From contig DIFQ01000053.1 in assembly GCA_002419215.1 (NCBI GenBank), positions 1 through 37,622 of the forward strand: a stretch of DNA of 37,622 nt. The letters are read 5' to 3'. The notes beneath the pieces were generated by a model that did not search any database, was not told the DNA's origin, and saw only the letters and a program-made list of their open reading frames with translations. Every line of letters begins with the position of its first letter. Within the stretch, counting starts at the first letter, position 1. This stretch comes from Syntrophaceae bacterium UBA5744 (GTDB lineage Bacteria; Desulfobacterota; Syntrophia; Syntrophales; UBA2192). The translations under genes and the position numbers were made by a program. This document shows positions 22,309-30,339 of this stretch, piece after piece.

Positions 22309-23405
22309 TGAACAAAATGATGTTCAAAATTGCGGTATTCCCCGGGGACGGGATCAGTCCGGAGATCATGCGGGAAGCACTGAAATGCCTGACCGCAATC
22401 TCCGAGACATCAGGGATTTCTTTCCGGATCCAGGAGGGGCTTGCGGGAGGGTCCGCGACGGATGCCTGCGGAACACCCCTTCCGGAATCGAGTCTGGCCC
22501 TGGCCCGGGAAAGCGATGCCGTGCTGCTCGGGGCCGTGGGCGGACCGAAGTGGGAATCGTTGCCCCATGAACTGAGGCCCGAGCGGGCGCTACTGGGTCT
22601 CAGAGAGAAATTGGGGCTCTTCGCGAATCTCCGTCCTGTTGTTGCTTATGCCGACCTGATAGATGCCTCCCCCCTGAAGGCTGACATCGTTCAGAACGTC
22701 GATATCCTGATTGTCCGGGAGCTTACAGGGGATGCCTATTTCGGGAAGCCTCGAGGTATCCGTATCGAAGAGGGGCAAAGGGTTGGGGTCAATACCATCA
22801 TTTACACGGAGGGGGAGATCCGGAGAATCGCCAAAGTGGCCTTTGATCTGGCGATGACACGGCAACGCAAGCTCTGCTCCGTAGACAAGGCGAACGTGCT
22901 CGAGAGCACCCAGTTGTGGCGCGATGTAGTCACCGAAGTGGGACGCGAATACCCGGAAGTCTCTCTTTCCCATATGTACGTCGACAACTGCGCCATGCAA
23001 CTGATTCGCAATCCGCGTCAGTTTGATGTCATTGTTACGACCAATATGTTCGGTGACATCCTGAGTGACGAAGCCTCCGTTCTTACGGGTTCCATCGGCA
23101 TGCTGCCTTCGGCCAGTCTTGGCGATCATGCAGCGATGTATGAGCCGATCCATGGCTCGGCACCGGATATTGCAGGTCAGGATCTGGCCAACCCCCTGGG
23201 GATGATCCTGTCGGTGGCCATGATGCTCCGCGTTTCCTTCAGGATGATGGCGGAGGCCCAGGCGCTCGAGAATGCCGTCCAGTCTGTGCTGAAACAGGGC
23301 CTCAGGACCCGCGACATACATCAGGAAGGCAGAAGCCTGATCGGAACCGGGGAAATGGGCGAAAGGGTCGTGACGCAACTTAGATCGTTGCTGCGACGTT
23401 CGTGA
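22305..23405 (+). CDS. leuB: 3-isopropylmalate dehydrogenase
   Basis: The product is 366 aa. It oxidises 3-isopropylmalate with NAD to 2-ketoisocaproate. Motifs seen: FPGDGISPEI, VGGPKWESLP, LRPERALLGLREKLGLFANLRP, the RELTGDAYFGKPRG loop, SVDKANVLESTQLWRDVV with the catalytic Lys, and GSIGMLPSASLGDHAAMYEPIHGSAPDIAGQDLANPLG. The YFGKPRG and PIHGSAPDIAG patterns are typical of IPMDH rather than isocitrate dehydrogenase. Start at 22305 or 22308 (adjacent ATGs) after AAGGAAGG. It is the last gene of the operon, and a branched-chain aminotransferase is not present here. Confidence 0.95.
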   Translation: MMNKMMFKIAVFPGDGISPEIMREALKCLTAISETSGISFRIQEGLAGGSATDACGTPLPESSLALARESDAVLLGAVGGPKWESLPHELRPERALLGLREKLGLFANLRPVVAYADLIDASPLKADIVQNVDILIVRELTGDAYFGKPRGIRIEEGQRVGVNTIIYTEGEIRRIAKVAFDLAMTRQRKLCSVDKANVLESTQLWRDVVTEVGREYPEVSLSHMYVDNCAMQLIRNPRQFDVIVTTNMFGDILSDEASVLTGSIGMLPSASLGDHAAMYEPIHGSAPDIAGQDLANPLGMILSVAMMLRVSFRMMAEAQALENAVQSVLKQGLRTRDIHQEGRSLIGTGEMGERVVTQLRSLLRRS

Positions 23406-24097
23406 AGATGGGGTCAGACTTGCATATTGATATTTGGGCCGCTTTGCAGCAGTGACCGACTGCTGCGCAGCATTGACCGGTGATCAGTAAACGAAAAAAA
23501 GTGCCTGAGTAAAAAAAAAGAGCAAGAAGCGACAGGGGACGAGGAAGGATAACGTAGATCGCCACGCCTCGGAAAATCCACCCTCACCCCAACCCTCTCC
23601 CCTCAAGGGAGAGGGAGATTATGGAAGGGGTTTGCCAGAGGCTCGGCTCGCGATGACCCCTGTTTGGAAACAGCGGATTCATATTCAATCGCGGCGGTGA
23701 CCGGCTGCTGCGCGGCAGTGAAGGAAGTGAAAGAAGAAAGTGCGGAACGGCGAGATTGCCGCGCACCCTCAGGGTGCTCCTAAGAAACGGCTCTCTCGTT
23801 TCCCCTCCCTCGACGGGAGGGGATAAAGGGGAGGGTGAATGATTCCAGGCCCCCTCACCCCTGCCTCGTTCGACAAGCTCACGACCCTGAGCGTGTCGAA
23901 GGGCTCTCCCGCGAAGGGGAGAGCCTGTTTCTTCCATCGATAACCCCGGACGAAGTCGGGGTCTGTTGCTCGCAATGACAGACCCCGGGGCGCGGGGACG
24001 AGGCGCATTGCAATTTGAGAATCAGGAGTGTAGACTTTCCTATCGGCAGCGTCGCTGCAGTCATTGATTGAACAGGAAAGACAGGAGCAGGAAGAGG
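23406..24097. repeat. Dense nested-repeat block downstream of leuB
   Basis: In order: GGGGTCAGACTTGCATATTG repeat (23410-23436) and two hairpin-family stems (23438-23450 with one C-A mismatch; 23460-23470). Next is the GGATAACGTAGATC element split by a CTCTCCC unit (23541-23682), then a third stem (23704-23716, one G-U). The inverted composite element (23777-23966) has a TTCGACA.../TGTCGAA hairpin inserted at 23867-23903. A GCATTGCAATTTGAGAATCAGG repeat (24006-24035) ends the block. No gene and no obvious leu terminator were seen. Confidence 0.85.
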
Positions 24098-24451
24098 ATG
24101 CGGAAGGACATCACGAAAAAGGGCATCGGCAAGGACATCGAAAAAGCGAACAGGGGCGAGGTCGAAGTCCTCGAGCCTGTTCAGAAAATGTCCCCCTTCA
24201 TCAGTTTCCACTACTCGTACCGGGAGATATCCTCCATGAACGGCCAGACTCGCATCCGCTCGAAGGAAAAGCGGTTTGCAAACGGCAAACTGGAATCGGA
24301 GGAGTTCGAGGGCACCCTGGGCGGGCAGGTCTACGACAGGATGGCTTCCGACATGCAGAGGAACTTCATCAACCAGCTGGAAGCATTCATGAAGCCTCTG
24401 TCCATGTTCCTGCCTTTCGGTTCCAGAGATCGCAAAGATGGCCGCAAATGA
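24098..24451 (+). CDS. Conserved hypothetical protein
   Basis: The product is about 117 aa. A Lys-rich N-terminal tail is followed by a strand-rich middle (SPFISFHYSYREISSMNGQTRIRSK, RFANGKLESEEFEGTLGG). A helix follows (YDRMASDMQRNFINQLEAFMKPLSMFLPF). I have seen similar layouts in uncharacterised bacterial proteins but know no function. It has no signal peptide. ATG 24098 with GGAG 11 bases upstream is the tentative start; TTG 24068 is the alternative. It is followed after 52 bp by the radical SAM gene. Confidence 0.55.
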   Translation: MRKDITKKGIGKDIEKANRGEVEVLEPVQKMSPFISFHYSYREISSMNGQTRIRSKEKRFANGKLESEEFEGTLGGQVYDRMASDMQRNFINQLEAFMKPLSMFLPFGSRDRKDGRK

Positions 24452-24503
24452 CAGGCCGGCACCCTGCCGGATGAGCCCCTGAACCTCCCGCCACCGGAAG
24501 CGC

Positions 24504-25268
24504 ATGATCGTCCGAGAGATTCTCGCAAAATCCATCCTTTCCAAATCGCAGGTCTATGACTATGTCGTCAATCCCTACGTGGGGTGCAGCCACTCCTGCA
24601 GGTATTGCTATGCGGCGTTCATGAAGAGGTTTACGGGCCACAGGGAAAAATGGGGCGAGTTCGTCGATATCAAGATCAATGCGCCGGAGCTGCTGGCCGG
24701 GGAAATCAGGAAAAAGCGGGTGGGCAGGGTCTGGGTCAGCGGTGTCTGCGATCCGTATCAGGCGGCGGAAAAGAAGTACAGGCTTACGAGAAGGTGTCTC
24801 GAGGTTCTTCTGGAAAATCAGTGGCCCGTGACCCTTCAGACCAAATCATCCCTGGTCCTGCGGGATATCGAGGTCCTGGGACGGTTCAACGACATCGAAG
24901 TGGGGTTTTCCATCACGACCGCCGACGAAAAGATCAGAAAACTCTTCGAGCCGGGAGCGTCTCCGATCGAGGAAAGGATTCATGCCCTGGATGTCCTGCA
25001 TTCAAGGGGGATTCGGACCTTTGCCATGATCGCGCCCATTCTTCCCAAATCAGAGGGGTTGATCGGGCGGCTCCCGGGAAAGGTCGATCACATCCTGATC
25101 GACAGGCTCAATTATTCCTACGCCAACCGGATCTACAAAGAGAATAAGTTGGAGTGGGCCAGGGAAGATGACTATCTCGTTGAGAAAGCTGAAGAATTAA
25201 GAGCTGGATTCAGGAAGGCAGGCATACCCGTTCAAGTGGTGTTTCAGCAAATGCAGGAGGGGAGATGA
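24504..25268 (+). CDS. Radical SAM protein, SPL-like (Rv2578c-type)
   Basis: The product is 254 aa. The [4Fe-4S]/SAM motif CX3CX2C is CSHSCRYC (Cys28, Cys32, Cys35), preceded by VVNPYVGC. The pattern YVGCSHSCRYCYA with VWVSGVCDPYQAAEKKYRLTRRCLE and GFSITTADEKIRKLFEPGASPIEERI is that of the SplB-related Rv2578c group. Spore photoproduct lyase itself is larger and needs a C-terminal Cys, so DNA repair is not implied; the substrate is unknown. The stop overlaps the next gene's ATG (ATGA), so the two are probably co-transcribed. Confidence 0.85.
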   Translation: MIVREILAKSILSKSQVYDYVVNPYVGCSHSCRYCYAAFMKRFTGHREKWGEFVDIKINAPELLAGEIRKKRVGRVWVSGVCDPYQAAEKKYRLTRRCLEVLLENQWPVTLQTKSSLVLRDIEVLGRFNDIEVGFSITTADEKIRKLFEPGASPIEERIHALDVLHSRGIRTFAMIAPILPKSEGLIGRLPGKVDHILIDRLNYSYANRIYKENKLEWAREDDYLVEKAEELRAGFRKAGIPVQVVFQQMQEGR

Positions 25269-26392
25269 AGACGGTTTTTCGCATCCACCTATCCGTATGG
25301 ATCGTTCTCCTTTGCGTCCTTGCTTTTCACAGGCACGGGCTCGCGCTCAGCTGCGGAAAGTTTGACTATCCGAAATGCGACGGGCCCGATCTTCAGTATG
25401 CCGGCGGCTTCAACCCGCAGGTTGGTTTTGGCGGTTTTGGCGGCGGCGCCTGCCGTGCAGGCCGCACGCCAGTTGTTTTTATCCACGGCAATGGCGATTC
25501 GGCGATCAACTGGGATTCCCCGATAACCGGCTCAGTCAAGAATTACGCTCCGCCCGCCCGCTCGGTCTATCAGGAGCTCAAGTCGCGCGGCTACAATGAC
25601 TGCGAGCTCTTCGGGATTACCTACCTGTCCGCCGGAGAGCAGGCATCACCCAAAACCAATTATCACAGGCCGGAAAAGTACGACATCCTGATACGCTTCA
25701 TCGAAGCCGTCAAGGCCTACACAGGCAGGCAGGAGGTTGACATTGTTGCGCATTCGCTGGGCGCCACCATGTCGCTTGCCGCCCTGACGTATCAGGACAA
25801 CCTTCATCAGGGGAAAAACGGCTGGGCCGGCGTGCGCCGGTTTGTCAATATCGCCGGGGGCATCCGCGGCCTTCCCTCCTGTCTGGCCGCAGGATACAGG
25901 AATCCCTTTGTCTCCACCTGCGGTTCCGAAAATGTCTTCAATCAATATATTTTTGGTTTCTATCCCGATTCCCGGTCATCGGCGGGATTCAACCGCTGGA
26001 CAGCGGCCGAGGGACCGCTGAGTCTGAGGCGCGCCCCGGGGTATCATCCGGACACGTATTTTTATACCCTCTACGCCGGCTATCACGACCAGATTCACTG
26101 CATGACCGCCCGGGGGCATCAGGGCTGCGACAAGGGGGCCCTGTTTGAGCCCTCCGGCAATGTGCGGGCTCAGCTCAACGTCGGCGCCGGCTCGAAAGCC
26201 CGGAAAAGGAATCTCGATTTTACGGACTGGCGGCCGACTGCCCTGTCCGGGGGGGATGCCGACGGCGTGGGGCATTTCAAGGTCAGAAACAACACCGGTC
26301 AGATCATTTACGAGATGCTCCATACGGACTGCACGGGCATTCTCTGCAGAGGTTCCTACACCGGCGGGCCGGTCAAAGCGGGCGCGGAGTAA
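25265..26392 (+). CDS. PhaZ7-like extracellular poly(3-hydroxybutyrate) depolymerase / lipase
   Basis: The product is 375 aa with a signal peptide (about 1-28). The mature part closely follows the layout of PhaZ7, the secreted depolymerase of amorphous PHB from Paucimonas: LQYAGGFNPQVGFGGFGGG, VVFIHGNGDSAINW, RSVYQELKSRGYNDCE, FGITYLSAGEQ, VKAYTGRQEVDIVAHSLG. The catalytic triad can be placed at Ser164 (AHSLG), Asp275 (GYHDQIHC) and His337 (DGVGHF). PhaZ7 has AHSMG at the serine. Cys residues paired in PhaZ7 are largely kept. It acts outside the cell or in the periplasm; substrate could also be short-chain lipids. The ATGA overlap with the radical SAM gene is unexpected for a secreted hydrolase. 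Confidence 0.85.
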   Translation: MKTVFRIHLSVWIVLLCVLAFHRHGLALSCGKFDYPKCDGPDLQYAGGFNPQVGFGGFGGGACRAGRTPVVFIHGNGDSAINWDSPITGSVKNYAPPARSVYQELKSRGYNDCELFGITYLSAGEQASPKTNYHRPEKYDILIRFIEAVKAYTGRQEVDIVAHSLGATMSLAALTYQDNLHQGKNGWAGVRRFVNIAGGIRGLPSCLAAGYRNPFVSTCGSENVFNQYIFGFYPDSRSSAGFNRWTAAEGPLSLRRAPGYHPDTYFYTLYAGYHDQIHCMTARGHQGCDKGALFEPSGNVRAQLNVGAGSKARKRNLDFTDWRPTALSGGDADGVGHFKVRNNTGQIIYEMLHTDCTGILCRGSYTGGPVKAGAE

Positions 26393-26478
26393 ATCGTGAT
26401 TGCACGGACGGCATCCGTTCCGGCCTGCGCGTCCATTCGACGAAAAATTAAATGTGGATAGATTCCCGGGAGGTCATC

Positions 26479-27294
26479 ATGAAAAAATGGATCGTTCCTC
26501 TGACGGTTGTTTGCCTTGTCTGGCTCGGCGGCTGTGCGACTTCCGACAATCTCAGGAGAACCCAACGGGACACCGACAGCAAGATCTCCGGCCAGCGAGG
26601 CGATGTGGAAAAGCTCCAGGCCCGCTTCGACCAGTACGAGAAGAACTACGCGGAAACGACGCGGGCCATCCGGGAAAACCAGGCCAATCTCAACGCCGAT
26701 CTCGGGAACGTCCGCGACGAGGTTCGGACGCTGCGGGGCCAGATGGAAGAGATGAAGAAGGGATTCACCGCCATGGGCCGGAGCCAGACTATGAATGATC
26801 GGCTGGACGACCTGGCCTCCCGGATCGGGCGCATCGAAGATTCCATGGGGAGCGGCAAAAAGGAGCCACACGGGCAACGATCCGAAGCAACGGGCGGAGA
26901 GCCGTCCGCGGAGGTAAAGACAGATCCGAAGACGGCGTATGATGCCTGCTACAAGCTCTTCAAGAACGGACAGTACGCAAAGGCCCGGGGGGAGTTTCAG
27001 AAGTTTCTGAAACAGCATCCGAACACGACCTATTCGGACAATGCCCTGTTCTGGATCGGAGAAACCTGGTACATCGAAGAGAAATACGAAAAAGCCATCG
27101 TCGAATACGAAAAGGTGATAAAGGGGTTTCCCGCGGGCGACAAGGTGCCTGATGCGCTTTTGAAGCAGGGCATGTCATTTCAGAAACTCGGCGACAAAGC
27201 GAGCGCCAAGATCGTCTACCAGCAGATCATAAATAAATATCCCCAGACCAGTCAGGCCAGGGCCGCACGGGCGAAATTATCAGAACTGAAGTAA
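26479..27294 (+). CDS. cpoB: Tol-Pal accessory lipoprotein CpoB (YbgF)
   Basis: The product is 271 aa. A lipoprotein signal ends WLGGC (Cys19), unlike enterobacterial CpoB, which is periplasmic but not lipidated. A coiled-coil region (about 30-110, repeated LQARFDQYEK, LRGQMEEMKKG) precedes three TPR-like units (about 150-271, YDACYKLFKNGQYAKARGEFQKFL, NALFWIGETWYIEEKYEKAI, LLKQGMSFQKLGDKASA), the YbgF layout. CpoB coordinates outer-membrane constriction with peptidoglycan synthesis at division. tol/pal genes are not adjacent here. GGGAGGTC precedes ATG 26479. Confidence 0.9.
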   Translation: MKKWIVPLTVVCLVWLGGCATSDNLRRTQRDTDSKISGQRGDVEKLQARFDQYEKNYAETTRAIRENQANLNADLGNVRDEVRTLRGQMEEMKKGFTAMGRSQTMNDRLDDLASRIGRIEDSMGSGKKEPHGQRSEATGGEPSAEVKTDPKTAYDACYKLFKNGQYAKARGEFQKFLKQHPNTTYSDNALFWIGETWYIEEKYEKAIVEYEKVIKGFPAGDKVPDALLKQGMSFQKLGDKASAKIVYQQIINKYPQTSQARAARAKLSELK

Positions 27295-27366
27295 CGGGGA
27301 CCGGTCTGAAAAAGTGTCTGATCAGGTTCATGGGTCCATGGGTACAAGGCGCAGACAAGCACGTCT

Positions 27367-27402
27367 ATTTCGTTCATTTCGTTGATTTCGTTTGTTTCGT
27401 TA
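27367..27402. repeat. 9-bp microsatellite, four units
   Basis: Four tandem 9-mers, each with a TTTCGTT core (ATTTCGTTC, ATTTCGTTG, ATTTCGTTT, GTTTCGTTA), lie in the gap downstream of cpoB. Nothing coding is seen. Confidence 0.8.
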
Positions 27403-27461
27403 GGATGAAGAGCCGCAAGCCCCAAGCCGCAAGGGGGCAAGCCGATGCTCTGAACCAGGGA

Positions 27462-27490
27462 GGCCGTCCCCATGGAGGGGGCGGCCTTTT
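27462..27490 (+). terminator. Intrinsic terminator downstream of cpoB
   Basis: GGCCGTCCCC (27462-27471) pairs with GGGGGCGGCC (27477-27486) through one G-U, loop ATGGA, then TTTT. It is 170 bp past the cpoB stop and belongs to the same hairpin group as 11625 and 32392. Confidence 0.65.
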
Positions 27491-27553
27491 GGCGCCGTAT
27501 TGCCTCTCCGCTCACGGGTGTGAGGCGCATCGCGCATGATCACGGCCCGCAGC

Positions 27554-27796
27554 TCAGATGCCGCGAAGGGCGGCCTGAACGTCGTTGATGAGGGTGACGA
27601 GCTCGGATGCGCCCATGATGGATATGTTCGCAGCGCTCTGGCTGCCCGGCGGGACGACTTCCGTTAGCTTGTTGAGGTGTTCGAGGTACGCGCAGATGAT
27701 GACGGCCGCAGCCTGATTCACCGTGGCGTTGATCTGATCCTGGGTCGGCATCTGCGTCGTGGCCAGCGTCGGGAACGAAAAGGCTACCTGTTGCAT
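27554..27796 (-). CDS. Small hypothetical protein
   Basis: The product is 80 aa. After MQQVAFSFPTLATTQMPTQDQINATVNQAA, a helical hydrophobic stretch (VIICAYLEHLNKLTEV) and a C-terminal helix (ASELVTLINDVQAALRGI) follow. It is not a clear membrane protein. No family was recognised. GAAAGGAGAGCACC lies just before ATG 27796, which is a strong translation signal. Confidence 0.55.
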   Translation of the reverse strand: MQQVAFSFPTLATTQMPTQDQINATVNQAAAVIICAYLEHLNKLTEVVPPGSQSAANISIMGASELVTLINDVQAALRGI

Positions 27797-28148
27797 GGTG
27801 CTCTCCTTTCAAGAGGGAATGGTCGATCGGTTTCCGTTCACACAAAAAGCATAGACAGGTCGGGCGGATGTGGCCATCGGGCAAAGGCCAAAGATCCGAT
27901 CGAAAAGTATGAGCCCGATCTCAGGCATTGGATGAGTGTGAAGGCAGGGTCGGACCGGGGCAGACGGGGGCAGGCCTCGCGGCTGCTTCGCGTTCCCCCG
28001 GTTTTTCAAGCAGGCAATCAGGGCGTCCTTGTCGTTTCCTTTTTCAAAGCACCCCAGCGTCGCGATCAGAAGCAAAGAACATATCAAGTTTTCTGTGCAT
28101 GACAGTGCCGCCTTCATACAGAGCATCCGCGTGGGGGGGGCGGGGAAC
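27797..28148. other. Gap between two minus-strand genes
   Basis: No confident gene is seen. A minus-strand frame includes ENLICSLLLIATLGC, which resembles a lipobox, but it has no ribosome binding site and its remainder is not protein-like. A GGCTGCTTCGCG fragment at about 27980 resembles half of the hairpin repeat family. Confidence 0.4.
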
Positions 28149-29255
28149 CTACACCTCCCGCAGCGGTTTTCTCCGGCAGACCCGGTAGACGACAAGAGCG
28201 CACAGGGCGAAGAAGAAAGCGATCAGGGGCAGCGGCCCGGTGTGCAGAATGAGGATACACAGGCCCAGGACCGGGAGAAGCGCGATACGGGTCAGTCCTT
28301 TCAGGATGTCATGGCGTTGGATGAGGGCGGCAAGGGAAGGCCCATGTCGCTCATAAATGGAGAGGAAGAAACGACCGGCGGAGCTGGTCCTGAGGTAACG
28401 CTCGCGGAACTCCCGCAGGAGCCCCAGGTGGGGGTGCAGGGGCGTCCCGTACGCGGCGGTCGCAATGAAACAGTCGTCCCCCCCGTCCCCGTCGGAAGCA
28501 CTGCCACCGGAAACGGGGATGTCTGTCGCCACATCGACGGTCGTCGCCTGCATGTACTGGGTGTAGGGGAAAAACATGTATCGTCTGTCCTCGTGGATCA
28601 TGCCGACATTCAGTGGATCCGCCAGCGGATGCTCGAAGCTCGAGAACTCCACGAGTTCCGCGAAGGTGTTCACCCCCGCCCAGTCAAGCCAAAGCGTGGC
28701 CTCGCAGTTGTAGGTCTGGGTGTAGGTCAGACCCCCGGCACCGCCCGAGTAGTATCCATCCGTGGTGATGTTATAACCGACTTGTTCATAGAGGTACTCC
28801 ACGAGGCCGACGCACGTGAATTCGTCCGGCCCTTTCTGATGACGGAACTGGATATCGTAGGGTTTTCCTACCTGCTCCCGGGCCAGGAGAATCAGCTGAT
28901 CCACCTGCTCCTCGGGCCATGCATCGAAACCGACGGGCACCTTCGCCCCGAGATAGCGGCAGCCCTCATCGAGATCGCGTTGAGGGATGAAATTTGCCGA
29001 GGCCGTTTCTTCCACCGCCGGTGTTACGGCGTGGATGATGCGCTCATTGCCGATGTAAAGGCCGACATGGCCGGATTTCATCTCCCGATGGGCCAACTGG
29101 ATTGCCGAGCAGGGAAGCTCGAGCGCGGCGGTCCGCCCATAGATGGTGTCGCCCTTGCTCGTGTGGTAGAGGATGGCGCCCCTCTGAAGGGCCAGGACCT
29201 CGGAAGAGGCAAAGACGAAGGACACGAGAATCAGGATCAATACGGTCTTCTTCAT
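28149..29255 (-). CDS. Permuted NlpC/P60 (YiiX-like) protein with CFI-box C-terminus
   Basis: The product is 368 aa. A signal peptide (1-22) is followed by a cysteine-hydrolase domain in which the catalytic His63 (KSGHVGLYIGNERIIHA) precedes Cys148 (DEFTCVGLVEYLYE). This is the permuted order of the YiiX/YebB (C92) type rather than that of classical NlpC/P60. GKPYDIQF before the Cys fits the family. A Gly/Asp/Ser linker leads to CFIATAAYGTPLHPHLGLLREFRERYLR, the CFI-box C-terminal domain, then a hydrophobic tail (about 330-360) and a basic end (CRRKPLREV). That layout suggests cell-surface sorting or membrane anchoring. Peptidoglycan or lipid substrates are possible. ATG 29255 overlaps the HEAT-repeat gene's stop. 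Confidence 0.82.
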   Translation of the reverse strand: MKKTVLILILVSFVFASSEVLALQRGAILYHTSKGDTIYGRTAALELPCSAIQLAHREMKSGHVGLYIGNERIIHAVTPAVEETASANFIPQRDLDEGCRYLGAKVPVGFDAWPEEQVDQLILLAREQVGKPYDIQFRHQKGPDEFTCVGLVEYLYEQVGYNITTDGYYSGGAGGLTYTQTYNCEATLWLDWAGVNTFAELVEFSSFEHPLADPLNVGMIHEDRRYMFFPYTQYMQATTVDVATDIPVSGGSASDGDGGDDCFIATAAYGTPLHPHLGLLREFRERYLRTSSAGRFFLSIYERHGPSLAALIQRHDILKGLTRIALLPVLGLCILILHTGPLPLIAFFFALCALVVYRVCRRKPLREV

Positions 29256-30007
29256 CGGCCGGCCTCCTGCGCGCCCCTTTGCACCATCGGCGAGGGATCC
29301 TCACCTGCGCCCCTCAGGGCCTCCCGTCCCTCCGCGCCCAGGGATTTAAACCGGACCAGAGAAAGGGCCGCGTTGTAGCGCACCAGAGGCTCCGGGTCGG
29401 TTTTGAGCACCCACACGAGGACACCCTCCACAGAGGCGCTCTCGTTGCGGCCGAGGGCACGGACGATTTGAGCGCGGACCATGCGGTCCCGCTCCACTTC
29501 GAGGCGGGACACCAGAAGATTTACGGCTTCATCGCCCCCGATCATGCCCAGGGCCTGAGCGGCCTTGAAGCGGATCCTGTCGTCACCGCCTGACAGGGCC
29601 TCGGCGACAAGGGCCTGGGACTCCGTCGCTTTCAGTGTGCCGAGGGAGAGGAGAATCGTATAGCGGAGGTTCTCGTCGGTCTTACGGTCGCGATATACCT
29701 CTTCGCAGGCTTCAATGATTTTTGCCCTCGGCTTGCCTGAATCCGCCAGGGTTATGACAGCCCCGGCCCGGACCCTTCGGTCTTCGCCCCGGTCCCTGAG
29801 CATGCGAAGCAGGGGATCCAGATGCCTTTCGTCTCCGGATTGGTCCATGGTGCGGATTGCGCTGAGGCGGTCTTCAACACTGCGGGTTCGATCCTGGGCC
29901 GCGGCAAGGTCGGTGGCGGTGTCTCTCCCGGTATCGGCAACCGCCGAAAAAAAAGAAAAGATGAGCAACGCGCTGAACAGGGGGATGATGGTCTTCCGAG
30001 GAATCAT
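29252..30007 (-). CDS. Exported HEAT-repeat protein
   Basis: The product is 251 aa with a signal peptide (1-24, TIIPLFSALLIFSFFSAVA). The rest is made of about five HEAT/PBS-lyase-like helical repeats, for example DPLLRMLRDRGEDRRVRAGAVITLADSG, ALSGGDDRIRFKAAQALGMIGGDEAVNLL and VRAQIVRALGRNESASVEGVLVW. Such solenoids usually serve as protein-binding scaffolds. GAAGGAGG precedes ATG 30007; upstream codons read through non-coding sequence. Its stop overlaps the start of the cysteine hydrolase gene (ATGA), so they form an operon and may interact in the periplasm. A 22-bp palindrome lies upstream at 30089. Confidence 0.8.
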   Translation of the reverse strand: MIPRKTIIPLFSALLIFSFFSAVADTGRDTATDLAAAQDRTRSVEDRLSAIRTMDQSGDERHLDPLLRMLRDRGEDRRVRAGAVITLADSGKPRAKIIEACEEVYRDRKTDENLRYTILLSLGTLKATESQALVAEALSGGDDRIRFKAAQALGMIGGDEAVNLLVSRLEVERDRMVRAQIVRALGRNESASVEGVLVWVLKTDPEPLVRYNAALSLVRFKSLGAEGREALRGAGEDPSPMVQRGAQEAGR

Positions 30008-30088
30008 GGGCCCTCCTTCACTGCTAAAGACCGTTGAGGATCCGTTATGGAAAGGGGGGGCGGCTGAACACACAGAAGTGATGCCGAT

Positions 30089-30110
30089 TTCGTATATAAA
30101 AATATACGAA
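30089..30110. promoter_or_regulatory. Perfect 22-bp palindrome, candidate operator
   Basis: TTCGTATAT and ATATACGAA are exact inverse arms around AAAA. It lies 82 bp upstream of the HEAT-repeat/permuted NlpC operon (minus strand) in a GC-rich surrounding. A dimeric repressor site is likely; the regulator is unknown. Confidence 0.5.
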
Positions 30111-30280
30111 TACCTCAGCGAGTGAAAGATAAATTTGCGACCCGGCGATGGGCTTTGATACAAAGGGCGGAAGTTACAGGCGAAACCAGGGGTCTTGCAT
30201 ATTGGCTTCGCAGTTCTCCGGCCTGTTTCGTCTATCCCGTCACGGCAGAAGCTCTGTCTGCGGGGAGAGGAGGGGCCGGC

Positions 30281-30313
30281 AAAAAACAGGCGGGTTGCCG
30301 GACCCGCCTGTTT
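30281..30313 (-). terminator. Intrinsic terminator of the SWIB gene
   Basis: CAGGCGGGT (30287-30295) with ACCCGCCTG (30302-30310). On the minus strand the stem is followed by TTTTTT (complement of 30281-30286). It lies 27 bp past the SWIB stop. Confidence 0.85.
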
Positions 30314-30339
30314 CGAGTTAACCATTCTATGTGTTCAGT

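Noticed and set aside
24504..25268. Spore photoproduct lyase
   Set aside because: The protein is shorter than SplB and lacks the C-terminal catalytic Cys; its pattern fits the Rv2578c-like group.
27809..28195. Minus-strand frame with LLLIATLGC, lipobox-like
   Set aside because: No ribosome binding site, no protein-like remainder and it overlaps the end of the NlpC/P60 gene. Kept only as a note in the gap entry.
28029..29378. 449-codon plus-strand frame
   Set aside because: It is antisense to the permuted NlpC/P60 gene and its HEAT-repeat partner, with no recognisable domain or start signal.
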